In this document: positions 36,539-46,136 of the stretch, one piece after another
How positions within the stretch are numbered: position 1 is the first letter of the stretch
How the letters are laid out: every line of letters begins with the position of its first letter
Assembly (NCBI RefSeq): GCF_000590925.1
Contig: NZ_CP004372.1
Coordinates: 2,461,001 to 2,525,000, forward strand
Reading direction: 5' to 3'
Origin: Roseibacterium elongatum DSM 19469
GTDB lineage: Bacteria; Pseudomonadota; Alphaproteobacteria; Rhodobacterales; Rhodobacteraceae
DNA: 64,000 bases
Translations under genes and position numbers: made by a program
Notes under the pieces: generated by a model
Told to the model about the DNA's origin: nothing
Database searches by the model: none
The model's input: only the letters and a program-made list of their open reading frames with translations

Positions 36539-37937
36539 GTGGCCGGAGAGAGTTTTGACGTTGTGGTGATCGGGGCCGGGCCGGGGGGCGTATGTCGCCG
36601 CCATCCGTGCCAGCCAGCTTGGCCTGAAGGTGGCCATTGTCGAACGCGAACACATGGGCGGGATCTGCCTGAACTGGGGCTGTATCCCGACCAAGGCGAT
36701 GCTGCGCTCGGCCGAGGTGTTCCACCTGATGCACCGCGCCAAGGAGTTCGGCCTGAAGGCCGAGGGCATCGGCTATGACATCGACGCGGTGGTCAAACGC
36801 TCGCGCGGGGTCGCCAAGCAACTCAGCTCGGGCGTTGCCCATCTGATGAAGAAGAACAAGGTGACCGTGGTGATGGGTGAGGCGACGATCCCCGCCAAGG
36901 GCCGCGTGTCGGTCAAGACCGACAAGGGTGCGCGGGATCTGTCGGCCAAGAACATCATCCTTGCCACCGGGGCACGGGCCCGCGAATTGCCGGGGCTGGA
37001 GGGCGACGGCAAGCGGGTCTGGACCTACAAGACCGCGCTGATGCCCCCGCATATGCCCAAAAAGCTGCTGGTCATCGGCTCGGGCGCGATCGGGATCGAG
37101 TTCGCCAGTTTCTACAACACGCTGGGCGCCGACACGACCGTGGTCGAGGTCATGGACCGCATCCTGCCGGTCGAGGATGCCGAGATCAGCGCATTCGCCA
37201 GGAAATCCTTTGAAAAGCAGGGCATGAAGATCATGCCCAAGGCGATGGTCAAGCAACTCGACCGCGCCGCTGACAAGGTCACCGCCCATATCGAGGTGGA
37301 CGGCAAGACCGAGACGCAGGAGTTCGACACCGTCATTTCCGCCGTCGGAATCGTCGCCAATACCGAAGGGTTGGGGCTGGAACAGTTGGGCGCCAAGATC
37401 GACCGCAGCTTCGTGGTGACGGACGACTACTGCCGCACCGGGGTCGAAGGGCTCTTCGTCATCGGGGATGCGACCAACGGCCCCTGGCTGGCGCACAAGG
37501 CCAGCCACGAGGGCGTCATGGTGGCCGAATTGATCGCGGGCAAGAACAACGTCCATCCCGTGAAACCCGAAAGCATCGCCGGGTGCACCTATTGCCACCC
37601 GCAGGTGGCCAGCGTCGGCCTGACCGAAGCGCAGGCCAAGGAGCAGGGGCATCAGGTCAAGGTCGGGCGCTTTCCCTTCATCGGCAACGGCAAGGCCATC
37701 GCCCTTGGCGAGGCCGAGGGCATGATCAAGACCGTGTTCGACGCGAAGACCGGCGAATTGCTCGGCGCACACATGATCGGGGCCGAGGTGACCGAGCTGA
37801 TCCAGGGCTATGTCGTGGGCCAAAAGCTCGAGACGACCGAGCAGGACCTGATGGAAACAGTGTTCCCGCATCCGACGCTCAGCGAAATGATGCACGAGTC
37901 GGTGCTGGATGCCTTCGACCGCGTGATCCACATCTGA
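36539..37937 (+). CDS. lpdA: dihydrolipoyl dehydrogenase (one frame break)
   Basis: This is the E3 flavoprotein of 2-oxo acid dehydrogenase and glycine cleavage complexes, reoxidising dihydrolipoamide with NAD+. The N-terminal FAD motif is DVVVIGAGPGG; the redox-active disulfide is in GGICLNWGCIPTKAM; the NAD motif is VIGSGAIGIEFA; the C-terminal interface has the catalytic His-Glu pair in FPHPTLSEMMHE. The frame breaks at 36583-36590, where one extra G in GGGGGGCG separates GPGG from YVAAIRASQLGL; correction gives 465 residues. GTG 36539 follows GGGAGGAA. No complex genes adjoin it; it seems to be a single transcription unit with an operator-like repeat upstream and a terminator downstream. 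Confidence 0.93.
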
Positions 37938-37957
37938 TCTCGGCGCAAGCCCCATGC

Positions 37958-37987
37958 AAAAAGGGCGGCCTGCACAGGCCGCCCTTT
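37958..37987. terminator. bidirectional terminator between lpdA and the VWA gene
   Basis: GGGCGGCCT-GCAC-AGGCCGCCC at 37963-37984 is preceded by five A and followed by TTTGTCTTT, serving both convergent genes. Confidence 0.85.
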
Positions 37988-38005
37988 GTCTTTCGTGCCG
38001 GCCGG

Positions 38006-41000
38006 TTACTGCAGCAGGGTGATCGGCACCTCGGCCACCGGCGTGCGATCCTGTGCCACGAAATAGCGGAGGACATAGGCCCCGGACGTGTCTGGCAGGA
38101 CCAGGCGTGCCGGGTTGCCGTCCCGGGTATAGACATACGCGGTCCACCCGCTGCCCTGCCCATCGGCCCGGCCGATCCCGATATAATCGCCCGCGTAATC
38201 GGGCCCGGTCCAGCCGACCTCGATCGTGGTGCCGGCCTGCGCCGTGGCCGGCGCGGTGAGCGAGGCCTCGACCGGGGAAAGCGTGATCGGCACCTCGGCA
38301 ATTGGGGTGCGGTCCTGCGCGATGAAATACCGGATGACATAGGCCCCGCCCTCGGGGGGCATCAGCAATTGCACCGGGCTGCCGTCGCGGGTGTACGCAT
38401 AGTTGGCCCAGGCGCTGCCCTGGCCGTCGGCGCGCCCGATCCCGATATAGTCGCCGTCGTAGTTCGGGCCGGTCCAGCCGATTTCGATGGTGTCGCCTGC
38501 GACCGCGCCGGCGGGGGCGGTCAGGCTGGCCGCGGCGGACGAGACGACGATGCGGGTGCTGGCGATCGGCGTGCGATCCTGCGCCATGAAATACTGAACC
38601 AGGTAGTCGCCCGGTTCCGGCGGCACGGTCAGCTGGGCCGGTGTTCCGTCGCGGGTGTAGGCATAGTTGGCCCAGGCGCTGCCCTGGCCGTCGGAGCGCC
38701 CGATCCCGATATAGTCGCCCTCGTAATCAGGGCCGGTCCAGGCGACCTCGACCACCTGTCCCGCGATGGCCGTCCCGGGGGCCGTGACCGTGGCCTCGGC
38801 CGCCGTCACCGTGACGGGGACCGAGGCGATGGCGGTCCGGTCCTGCCGCAGGAAATACTGGATCAGGTAGTCGCCCGGCGTTTCCGGCACGCGGAGTTGC
38901 ACCGGGCTGCCCTCGCGCGTGTCGACATAATTCTCCCAGGCGCTGCCCTGGCCATCGGCACGCCCGATCCCGATATAGTCGCCCTGATAATCCGGCCCGG
39001 TCCAGCCGACCTCGATGGTCGATCCGGCCACCGCGCTGTCGGGGGCGGTGATGGAGGCGGCGACAGGCGTCACCGTGATCGGCACGGCGGTGATGCGTGT
39101 GCGATCCTGACGGGCATAATAGCTGATCAGGTAATCGCCCGGCGTTTCCGGCACCAAAAGCTGCAGGGGCGTTCCGTCGCGCGTGTTGGCGTAGTTTTCC
39201 CAACCGCTGCCCTGTCCGTCGGCACGCCCGATCCCGATATAGTCGCCCTGATAATCCGGCCCGGTCCAGCCGACCTCGATGGTCGATCCGGCCACAGCAC
39301 TTTCGGGCGCGGTGATGGAGGCGGCGACCGGCGTCACCGTGATCGGCGCACTGGCGATGGGCGTGCGCCCGTCACGCAGGAAATAGCGGATCAGGTAGTC
39401 GCCCGCCTCGATCGGCATCAGCAGCGTGACGGGGGTGCCGCTGTCGGTCTCGGCATAGGTGACCCAGCCCGAGCCTTCGCCATCGGCCCGACCGATACCG
39501 ATGTAATCGCCGCGATTGTCCGGGCCGGTCCAGCCGACCTCGACCGTCGATCCCGCCACGGCCGAGGCGGGTGCGGTAATCGTGGCGCGGGGTTGCGGTT
39601 CGGGGAAGATCACGGCGACCTCGCGCGGTTGATCGACGATCACGAAATCGACGCTTTCCTCGATTTCCTGCGCCGTCCAATAGGCCGTCACACGATAGGC
39701 CCCGCGGCTCAGGCCGAGGGTGACGGGGTTGGTCGTGTCCAGAGCGGCGTCGCGCCCCTCGATCTCCCACAGGACGGGATCGGTGATTGCCGGCCCCGAG
39801 GCGCCGCCGATGCGGGCCGACAAGGTGACATCCACCAAAAGCACGGGCAGGGGCACGACCACCTCCTGCGGGGTGTTGGCGGCGACGGCAAAGGTCGCCT
39901 CATGCGTTGTTTCCTGCGTCACGCGGGTGACCGACAGGCGGTAGTCACCGGGCAACAGCGCCACGTTTCCGCCCGGCGCCTCGACCGGGCCCAGCAATTG
40001 CTGGCCCGTGGCGTCGAACAGGCTCCAGACAAGGGGCGAGGCGGGCACGGTCATGTCCGGCTCGACCCGCGCGGTGAAGGTGACGGGGACGGCCTCGACG
40101 ATCTCGGGCATGGCAACGACGACGGGGCCCGGCATGCCCTGGGTGACGGCAAAGGCCGTCTGATAGGTCACCGGGCCGTCCTCTTCGGCGCGGGTGGCGC
40201 GCGCGATATAGTCGCCGGGCATCAGCTCGGCCGTGATCGCGGGGCCTTGTGCGCCGGTGTCCAGAACCTCGCCCGAGCCCGACAAGAGCGTCCAGCCGAT
40301 GGCCCGTGTCGGCACCGCGCCCGAAGGCGTCAACCGCGCCTCGATGCGCAGCGGCGTGGCGGTGACGGCCGGGGCCGCGGGGGGCGCCATCGTCACCTGT
40401 TGCAGCGCGGCCGACAGCTCGGCCGCGTTGTCGGCGGTGAGGAACAGGCCGCCCGTGTTGTCCGCGATGCATTGCATCTGCGCCCGCGCCTCGGGTTCCG
40501 AGGCGACGTCGAAGCCGATCACATGGGCGGTGAACCCGATGCCCGCCGCTTCCAGTTCGGCAGCCATGGCGCAGGGGTCGGGGTTGCAGTTCTCGATCCC
40601 GTCCGAGACGAGGATCACGGTCGCCGGCTCCTCGGTATGGCGCAGGGATTGCGCGGCGGCGACGACAGCATCGGTCATGGGCGTGCGCCCGCGCGGGTTG
40701 ATGGCATTGACCGCCGACAGGATCTCATCCTGCGTGAAGGGGGCGGGCGCGACGATGGTTTCGATATCGGTGCAACTGCCGCGCTGGCGATGCCCATAGA
40801 CCGTCAGACCAAGCGATTGATCGTCGGGCATGTCGGCCAGAAGGTCCGCGATCACCTCGCGGGCGATGACGATCTTGTTTATGCCGTCGATCTGCCCCCA
40901 CATCGAGCCCGAGCCGTCCAGCACGAGGATCGTGTTGGCGCGGTCGGGGCTTTGCGCCGCAGCGCCCAAGGGCAACAGGCACAGGCTGAGAAGGGCAAGG

Positions 41001-41014
41001 AAAAGGCGGCGCAT
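38006..41014 (-). CDS. exported von Willebrand A protein with six C-terminal tandem repeats
   Basis: This is a 1002-residue secreted or periplasmic protein. Residues 1-21 form a signal peptide (LLSLCLLPLGAAAQ). A VWA domain at about 27-215 has a complete metal-ion-dependent adhesion site: DGSGS at 33-37, a Thr in GRTPMTDA and VSDGIEN. A middle region (about 225-475) of beta-sandwich-like segments carries recurring PGDYxxxxxR motifs. The final 526 residues are six copies of an 88-residue unit. The protein probably binds a ligand through the VWA domain; the role is unknown. A TonB, TadA or chaperone partner is not present. Convergent with lpdA and divergent from an MFS gene. Confidence 0.88.
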   Translation of the reverse strand: MRRLFLALLSLCLLPLGAAAQSPDRANTILVLDGSGSMWGQIDGINKIVIAREVIADLLADMPDDQSLGLTVYGHRQRGSCTDIETIVAPAPFTQDEILSAVNAINPRGRTPMTDAVVAAAQSLRHTEEPATVILVSDGIENCNPDPCAMAAELEAAGIGFTAHVIGFDVASEPEARAQMQCIADNTGGLFLTADNAAELSAALQQVTMAPPAAPAVTATPLRIEARLTPSGAVPTRAIGWTLLSGSGEVLDTGAQGPAITAELMPGDYIARATRAEEDGPVTYQTAFAVTQGMPGPVVVAMPEIVEAVPVTFTARVEPDMTVPASPLVWSLFDATGQQLLGPVEAPGGNVALLPGDYRLSVTRVTQETTHEATFAVAANTPQEVVVPLPVLLVDVTLSARIGGASGPAITDPVLWEIEGRDAALDTTNPVTLGLSRGAYRVTAYWTAQEIEESVDFVIVDQPREVAVIFPEPQPRATITAPASAVAGSTVEVGWTGPDNRGDYIGIGRADGEGSGWVTYAETDSGTPVTLLMPIEAGDYLIRYFLRDGRTPIASAPITVTPVAASITAPESAVAGSTIEVGWTGPDYQGDYIGIGRADGQGSGWENYANTRDGTPLQLLVPETPGDYLISYYARQDRTRITAVPITVTPVAASITAPDSAVAGSTIEVGWTGPDYQGDYIGIGRADGQGSAWENYVDTREGSPVQLRVPETPGDYLIQYFLRQDRTAIASVPVTVTAAEATVTAPGTAIAGQVVEVAWTGPDYEGDYIGIGRSDGQGSAWANYAYTRDGTPAQLTVPPEPGDYLVQYFMAQDRTPIASTRIVVSSAAASLTAPAGAVAGDTIEIGWTGPNYDGDYIGIGRADGQGSAWANYAYTRDGSPVQLLMPPEGGAYVIRYFIAQDRTPIAEVPITLSPVEASLTAPATAQAGTTIEVGWTGPDYAGDYIGIGRADGQGSGWTAYVYTRDGNPARLVLPDTSGAYVLRYFVAQDRTPVAEVPITLLQ
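38009..39586 (-). repeat. six tandem 264-bp coding repeats (88 aa each)
   Basis: The DYIGIGR core recurs at exactly 264-bp intervals (GATAT anchors at 38180, 38444, 38708, 38972, 39236, and the diverged GATGT at 39500). Units start with TAPxSAxAGxTIEVGWTGP and contain GDYIGIGRADGQGSxW and a QDRTxIAxVPIT end. Copies 2 and 3 are the most alike; the first and last are the most diverged. The last copy ends at the stop codon after 86 residues. Confidence 0.93.
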
Positions 41015-41175
41015 CGTGAAGATCCTTGGGCTGAATTGCTGGGCGCGCGACCCGCAGCGAATTGGGCGCGGGCGCTAGGTCGATGTCAGGTTAGGCCGAG
41101 TCGCGGCACCGGCAAAGGTGGGGTTTCCCCGCGCCGGCCCGTCGGTCGTGCTTGACGGCGGACAGGTCGGGTGCG

Positions 41176-42311
41176 ATGCGCGCGGTCATGGCGCAGCCTT
41201 CGACATCATGGCCCCTGATCGGGGCGCTTTATCTGGCCGGGCTGATCGCCGCGGCGCAATTCGCCAAGGTCTCGGTCACGCTCGACGCGCTTGCGGCGGC
41301 CTATCCCGGTGCGCCGGTTGCCTTCGCCGTTTCGGGGGTGGCGGTGATGGGGGTGCTGTTCGGCGTTCTGGCGGGCGGTGTGGTGGCCAACCTCGGGCCG
41401 CGGCGGGTTATCCTGCTGGCGCTGGCAATCTCGGCCGTGGCAGGGGCGGGGCAGGCGGTGTTGCCGCCCTTCCCCGTTCTGATGGCGCTGCGTGTGGTCG
41501 AGGGGGCGGGGCACCTGGCGCTGGTTGTGGCGATCCCGACCCTGATGGCGGGTGTCGCGAACGACCGCGATCGGCCGATGGTCATGGGCCTTTGGGCCAC
41601 CTTCTTTGGCGTGGGTTTCAGCCTGACGGCCGTCCTGGCGGGGGAGGCGGCGGGGCCCGTCTATGGCGGTCACGCGCTGCTGGCCGGGGCCGTGGCCGTG
41701 ATCTTGTGGCGCATGCTGCCGCGGGGCATCGGTGGCGCGCGGCGCGCGGCCCCCGGGCTGGCCGATCATCTGGTGATCTATGCGACACCGCGCCTGTTCG
41801 CGCCGGCGCTGGGGCATGGCATCTACGCGGCCCTGTTTCTGGCGCTGGTGACATATCTGCCCGTCGCGCTTGGGGCCGCGTGGCTGGCCGCCGCCTTGCC
41901 ACTGGCCGGTCTGGCGGGATCGCTGACGGCCGGGTACCTGGCGCGCGCGATTTTGCCGGGCCATCTGGTTCCGGCGGGATTTGCGGTGATGGCGACGCTC
42001 TTCGCGGCCACTTGGCTTGCCGGCCCCGGCATGGCGCCCGCGATGTCGGTTCTGGCCATGGCGGTCAGCGGCGTGGTGGCGGGGGCCGGTTTCGCAGCTG
42101 TGCCGTGGCTGAACGCGGACGCGCCCGAGCGCGCCCTGGCCAATGGCGCGCTGGCGCAGCTTGGCAATGTCGGCACGTTCTCGGGCACGCCGATGCTGGC
42201 CGCGCTGGGGGTCGGGGCGTCGCTGCCCTTTGCCATCGCCTCGGCGTGGTCGGAGCCGGCGCCACGGCCCTGGCCTATCGCGCAGCGATCCGCGATCAGG
42301 TCCTGCGCTAG
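41176..42311 (+). CDS. MFS transporter (one frame break near the 3' end)
   Basis: This is a major facilitator of about 378 residues with helices alternating from LIGALYLAGLIAAAQFAK onward; the loop between helices 2 and 3 reads GVVANLGPRRVIL, a weakened form of the MFS GxxxDRxGRR motif. It resembles the CynX/NimT branch. The frame breaks at 42247-42250 (GTGGTC, one G missing); restoring it adds the end GATALAYRAAIRDQVLR and the stop at 42311, four bases from the convergent gene. ATG 41176 or 41188 can serve as start; no strong ribosome site separates them. The substrate is unknown. Confidence 0.82.
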
Positions 42312-42314
42312 GCG

Positions 42315-42935
42315 TCAGATCTGGTCGCGATCCTCGAGCAGGGCCAGCAGATCCCGCCGCCGCCACCGCGCGCGGATCTGGTTGGTCAGCACCGTGCGCG
42401 GCGTGAAGGTGGGGTTCTGGCCCTCGACATGCGCCACGTCAAAGCCCTTGGACGCCGCCACGACATGGTCGCCCTGGGTCGAGATTGCCACCAGCGACAC
42501 CCACATCGCCTGCAGCCGGTCGCGGTCGATACCCACGCCCAGGCGCGTGCGGCCCCGCAGCATCAGATCCTCCAGACTGCCGATATCCATGACCTGGCCC
42601 TGCGTCAAAGGCCCTTGGGTCGTGCGGTCTATCGGGTTGGTGACCTCGGTCTCGGTCAACTCGTCGCGATCGGTGACGACGGCGCGCGACGTGCCGTCGG
42701 GTTGACCGAAATCGACCACCACGGCCAGAACATAGATTGGTTCCTTGCCCATGTTGGTCACGAGGCAGCGGGCCGTCTCGTCCCGCGCGGCGCCCCTGTC
42801 GATATGGATCGAGGTCCGTTTCTGTCGGCGATAGGTGTTGTAGAACACCTGTAGATAGATCATCCAGATCGCCACCATCGCCACATTCGTCACCGGCGAG
42901 ATCACATCGCCCCAGGATTCGAAAAACTCCAGCAT
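42315..42935 (-). CDS. hypothetical membrane-anchored protein, 206 aa
   Basis: The protein has one N-terminal TM helix (VTNVAMVAIWMIYLQVFYNTY, split at residues 12-32 into a hydrophobic core) followed by a basic RRQKRTSIHIDRG and a mainly beta soluble domain with repeated acidic/threonine strands. The C-terminus is basic (RARWRRRDLLALL). I recognise no family. Start 42935 is set by GGAGGGCG upstream. It is convergent with the MFS gene and divergent from uvrA, so its promoter shares the region that holds the uvrA LexA box. Confidence 0.75.
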   Translation of the reverse strand: MLEFFESWGDVISPVTNVAMVAIWMIYLQVFYNTYRRQKRTSIHIDRGAARDETARCLVTNMGKEPIYVLAVVVDFGQPDGTSRAVVTDRDELTETEVTNPIDRTTQGPLTQGQVMDIGSLEDLMLRGRTRLGVGIDRDRLQAMWVSLVAISTQGDHVVAASKGFDVAHVEGQNPTFTPRTVLTNQIRARWRRRDLLALLEDRDQI

Positions 42936-43046
42936 CGCGCCCTCCGCTCGTCTGGTGGGGGGAACGCGCAAGGGCCTGATCGGGTCCGCGGCGAGTGGGG
43001 GGGCGGACGGGCGGCGGCGGCGGAGCCAGCCCTGTGCCCAGGGCTC

Positions 43047-43061
43047 GTTCCCTATACGTTC
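43047..43061 (+). promoter_or_regulatory. LexA (SOS) box of uvrA, GTTC-N7-GTTC
   Basis: GTTCCCTATACGTTC is a perfect alphaproteobacterial LexA operator, 71 bases before the uvrA ATG in the divergent gap. SOS control of uvrA is well established in this class. Confidence 0.85.
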
Positions 43062-43131
43062 TCAAATTACGGTTGGAGACTCGGCCCCGCTCGCCTATCT
43101 GTGCTGAGACGGTTAACGACAGGTTCCCCCG

Positions 43132-45996
43132 ATGCCCGAGCTGAAGCAGATCGAGGTGCGCGGCGCGCGCGAGCACAACCTCAAGAATATCGACCTGGAT
43201 ATCCCGCGCGATCAGCTGGTTGTCATCACCGGGCTGTCGGGGTCGGGCAAATCCAGCCTCGCCTTCGACACGATCTATGCCGAGGGGCAGCGGCGCTACG
43301 TCGAAAGCCTGTCGGCCTATGCGCGGCAGTTTCTTGACATGATGGAAAAGCCCGATGTCGATCACATCAGCGGCCTTTCCCCCGCGATTTCCATCGAGCA
43401 GAAGACCACCAGCAAGAACCCGCGCTCGACCGTGGGCACGGTGACCGAGATCTACGATTACCTGCGCCTGCTGTTCGCGCGCGCCGGAACGCCCTATTCA
43501 CCCGCCACGGGCCAGCCGATCGAGGCGCAGCAGGTCCAGGATATGGTCGATCGCGTTATGGCGATGGAGGAAGGCACGCGCGCCTATTTGCTGGCGCCGA
43601 TCGTGCGCGACCGCAAGGGCGAGTATCGCAAGGAATTCCTCGAGTTGCGCAAACAGGGGTTCCAGCGGGTCAAGGTCGACGGTCAATTTTACGAGTTGGA
43701 CGAACCGCCCACACTCGACAAGAAATTCCGCCACGACATCGACGTGGTCGTGGACCGAGTGGTGGTGCGCGAAGGGGCCGAGACGCGGCTGGCCGACAGT
43801 TTCCGCACCGCGCTGGACCTGGCCGACGGGATCGCCATTTTCGAGACCGCCCCGCGCGAGGACGCGGGCGAGCCCGAACGCATTACCTTTTCCGAAAACT
43901 TCGCCTGCCCGGTCTCGGGCTTCACCATCCCCGAGATCGAGCCACGCCTGTTTTCCTTCAACGCGCCCTTCGGGGCCTGCCCGAAATGCGACGGTTTGGG
44001 GGTCGAGCTGTTCTTCGACGAACGGCTTATGGTGCCCGACGCGGCCCTGTCGCTGGAAGACGGGGCCATCGCGCCCTGGCGCAAGGGAAAGTCGCCCTAT
44101 TTCCTGCAGACCATTCAGGCCATCGCCAAGCATTACGGGTTCAACCCCAAGACCAAGTGGAAGGATCTGCCCAAGGACGTGCAGCAGGTCTTTCTGCGCG
44201 GATCGGGCGAGACCGAGATCAAGTTCCGCTATGACGAGGGCGGCCGCGTCTACCAGGTCGAACGCAGCTTCGAAGGGGTGATCCCGAACATGGAGCGGCG
44301 CTATCGCGAGACCGACAGCGCCTGGATTCGCGAAGAATTCGAACGCTACCAGAACAACCGCCCCTGCGGCGCCTGCGGGGGCTATCGCCTGCGCGAAGAG
44401 GCCTTGGCGGTCAAGATCGCGGGCCTGCATGTGGGCCAGGTGGTCGAGATGTCGATCAAGGAGGCGTTCAAGTGGTGCGAAACGGTGCCCGAGCATCTGA
44501 GCGTGCAAAAGAACGAGATCGCCCGCGCCATCCTCAAGGAAATCCGCGAGCGGCTTGGGTTCCTGAACAATGTGGGCCTGGAATACCTGACCCTGTCGCG
44601 CAATGCCGGGACGCTCTCGGGCGGCGAGAGCCAGCGCATCCGGCTGGCCAGCCAGATCGGCTCGGGCCTGACCGGGGTGCTCTATGTGCTCGACGAGCCG
44701 TCCATCGGCCTGCACCAGCGCGACAATGACCGCCTGCTGACGACGCTCAAGAACCTGCGTGATCAGGGCAATACGGTCATCGTCGTCGAACATGACGAAG
44801 AGGCCGTGCGCGAGGCCGATTACGTCTTCGACATCGGCCCCGGCGCGGGGGTGCATGGCGGGCAGATCGTGGCGCAGGGCACGCCAGAGCATATCGCGGC
44901 CGACCCGGCCTCGATCACCGGGCAATACCTGTCGGGCAGCCGTGAGATTTCGGTGCCGGCCAAGCGCCGCAAGGGCAACGGCAAATCCCTGACGGTGGTC
45001 AAGGCGACCGGCAACAACCTCAAGGACGTGACCGCCAAGTTTCCCTTGGGCAAATTCGTCTGCGTGACGGGCGTCTCCGGCGGCGGCAAGTCGACCCTGA
45101 CCATCGAGACGCTGTTCAAGACCGCCTCGATGAAGCTGAACGGCGCGCGGCAGACGCCCGCGCCCTGCGAGACGATCAAGGGGTTGGAACATCTCGACAA
45201 GGTGATCGACATCGACCAGCGGCCCATCGGGCGCACGCCACGCTCGAACCCAGCCACTTACACGGGGGCCTTCACGCCGATCCGCGACTGGTTCGCCGGC
45301 CTGCCCGAGGCCAAGGCCCGCGGCTACAAGCCGGGACGCTTCAGCTTCAACGTCAAGGGGGGGCGGTGCGAGGCCTGTCAGGGCGATGGTGTCATCAAGA
45401 TCGAGATGCATTTCCTGCCCGATGTCTATGTCACCTGCGAGACCTGCAAGGGCGCGCGCTACAACCGCGAAACGCTAGAGGTGCAGTTCAAGGGCAAATC
45501 CATCGCCGACGTTCTGGACATGACGGTCGAGGACGCGCAGGAGTTCTTCAAGGCGGTGCCGAGCATCCGCGAAAAGATGGACGCGCTGGTCCGCGTGGGC
45601 CTTGGCTATATCAAGGTGGGCCAACAGGCCACGACCCTGTCGGGGGGCGAGGCGCAGCGCGTGAAACTGTCCAAGGAACTGGCCAAACGCTCGACCGGAC
45701 GGACGCTCTATATCCTCGACGAGCCGACCACCGGCCTGCATTTCGAGGATGTGCGCAAACTGCTCGAAGTGCTGCACGAACTGGTCGAGCAGGGTAACAC
45801 GGTGGTGGTGATCGAGCACAATCTCGATGTCATCAAGACGGCCGACTGGATCATCGATATCGGCCCCGAGGGGGGCGATGGCGGCGGGCAGATCGTGGCC
45901 GAGGGCACGCCGGAAGATGTGGCCGGGGTCGAGCGATCGCATACCGGGCGCTATCTTGGCCCGATGCTGCGGCCCCGCAAACACGCCGCCGAATAG
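43132..45996 (+). CDS. uvrA: excinuclease ABC subunit A
   Basis: UvrA is the damage sensor of nucleotide excision repair, a dimeric double ABC ATPase. The 954-residue protein has Walker A1 GLSGSGKSS near residue 31, first signature [11 protein letters not shown], Walker [13 protein letters not shown], Walker A2 [10 protein letters not shown], second signature [11 protein letters not shown] and [12 protein letters not shown]. The zinc fingers are CPVSGF...CPKC, CGAC and CEAC...CETC. The N-terminus [17 protein letters not shown] [16 protein letters not shown] is standard. ATG 43132 follows the LexA box; a GTTCCCCCG stretch rather than a clear ribosome site precedes it. A long hairpin follows the gene. 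Confidence 0.98.
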   Translation: MPELKQIEVRGAREHNLKNIDLDIPRDQLVVITGLSGSGKSSLAFDTIYAEGQRRYVESLSAYARQFLDMMEKPDVDHISGLSPAISIEQKTTSKNPRSTVGTVTEIYDYLRLLFARAGTPYSPATGQPIEAQQVQDMVDRVMAMEEGTRAYLLAPIVRDRKGEYRKEFLELRKQGFQRVKVDGQFYELDEPPTLDKKFRHDIDVVVDRVVVREGAETRLADSFRTALDLADGIAIFETAPREDAGEPERITFSENFACPVSGFTIPEIEPRLFSFNAPFGACPKCDGLGVELFFDERLMVPDAALSLEDGAIAPWRKGKSPYFLQTIQAIAKHYGFNPKTKWKDLPKDVQQVFLRGSGETEIKFRYDEGGRVYQVERSFEGVIPNMERRYRETDSAWIREEFERYQNNRPCGACGGYRLREEALAVKIAGLHVGQVVEMSIKEAFKWCETVPEHLSVQKNEIARAILKEIRERLGFLNNVGLEYLTLSRNAGTLSGGESQRIRLASQIGSGLTGVLYVLDEPSIGLHQRDNDRLLTTLKNLRDQGNTVIVVEHDEEAVREADYVFDIGPGAGVHGGQIVAQGTPEHIAADPASITGQYLSGSREISVPAKRRKGNGKSLTVVKATGNNLKDVTAKFPLGKFVCVTGVSGGGKSTLTIETLFKTASMKLNGARQTPAPCETIKGLEHLDKVIDIDQRPIGRTPRSNPATYTGAFTPIRDWFAGLPEAKARGYKPGRFSFNVKGGRCEACQGDGVIKIEMHFLPDVYVTCETCKGARYNRETLEVQFKGKSIADVLDMTVEDAQEFFKAVPSIREKMDALVRVGLGYIKVGQQATTLSGGEAQRVKLSKELAKRSTGRTLYILDEPTTGLHFEDVRKLLEVLHELVEQGNTVVVIEHNLDVIKTADWIIDIGPEGGDGGGQIVAEGTPEDVAGVERSHTGRYLGPMLRPRKHAAE

Positions 45997-46039
45997 CGCC
46001 CGAAAGGGTGCGTCGCGCGGGCGCGCGTCGCCCGGTGCA

Positions 46040-46095
46040 GCCGCGACAGGGGCCTTGAGCCCCTGACGCGGCTTGCCTCCGGCGGGCATATTTTT
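46040..46095 (+). terminator. probable uvrA terminator, long interrupted stem
   Basis: GCCGCG-A-CAGGGGC (46040-46053) pairs with GCCCCTG-A-CGCGGC (46059-46072) around CTTGA, a 13-bp stem with one A-A mismatch. A second small GC hairpin and five T follow at 46091-46095. Confidence 0.6.
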
Positions 46096-46136
46096 CAGGA
46101 TAAAGATGTGGTGTTTCGGGTGGTGAGGGCGAGGCG

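Noticed and set aside
38009..39586. CRISPR-like spacing in the repeat region
   Set aside because: The 264-bp units are coding, in frame and protein-like. There are no short repeats with unique spacers and no cas genes.
37583..41155. 1190-codon open frame on the plus strand opposite the VWA gene
   Set aside because: It is a high-G+C antisense shadow: low-complexity composition, no family motif, and it runs through the lpdA end and a terminator.
46073..46100. Possible dispersed repeat GCCTCCGGCGGGCATATTTT after uvrA
   Set aside because: It looks like a recurring roseobacter intergenic stretch, but only one copy is present in the window, so I counted it with the uvrA terminator.
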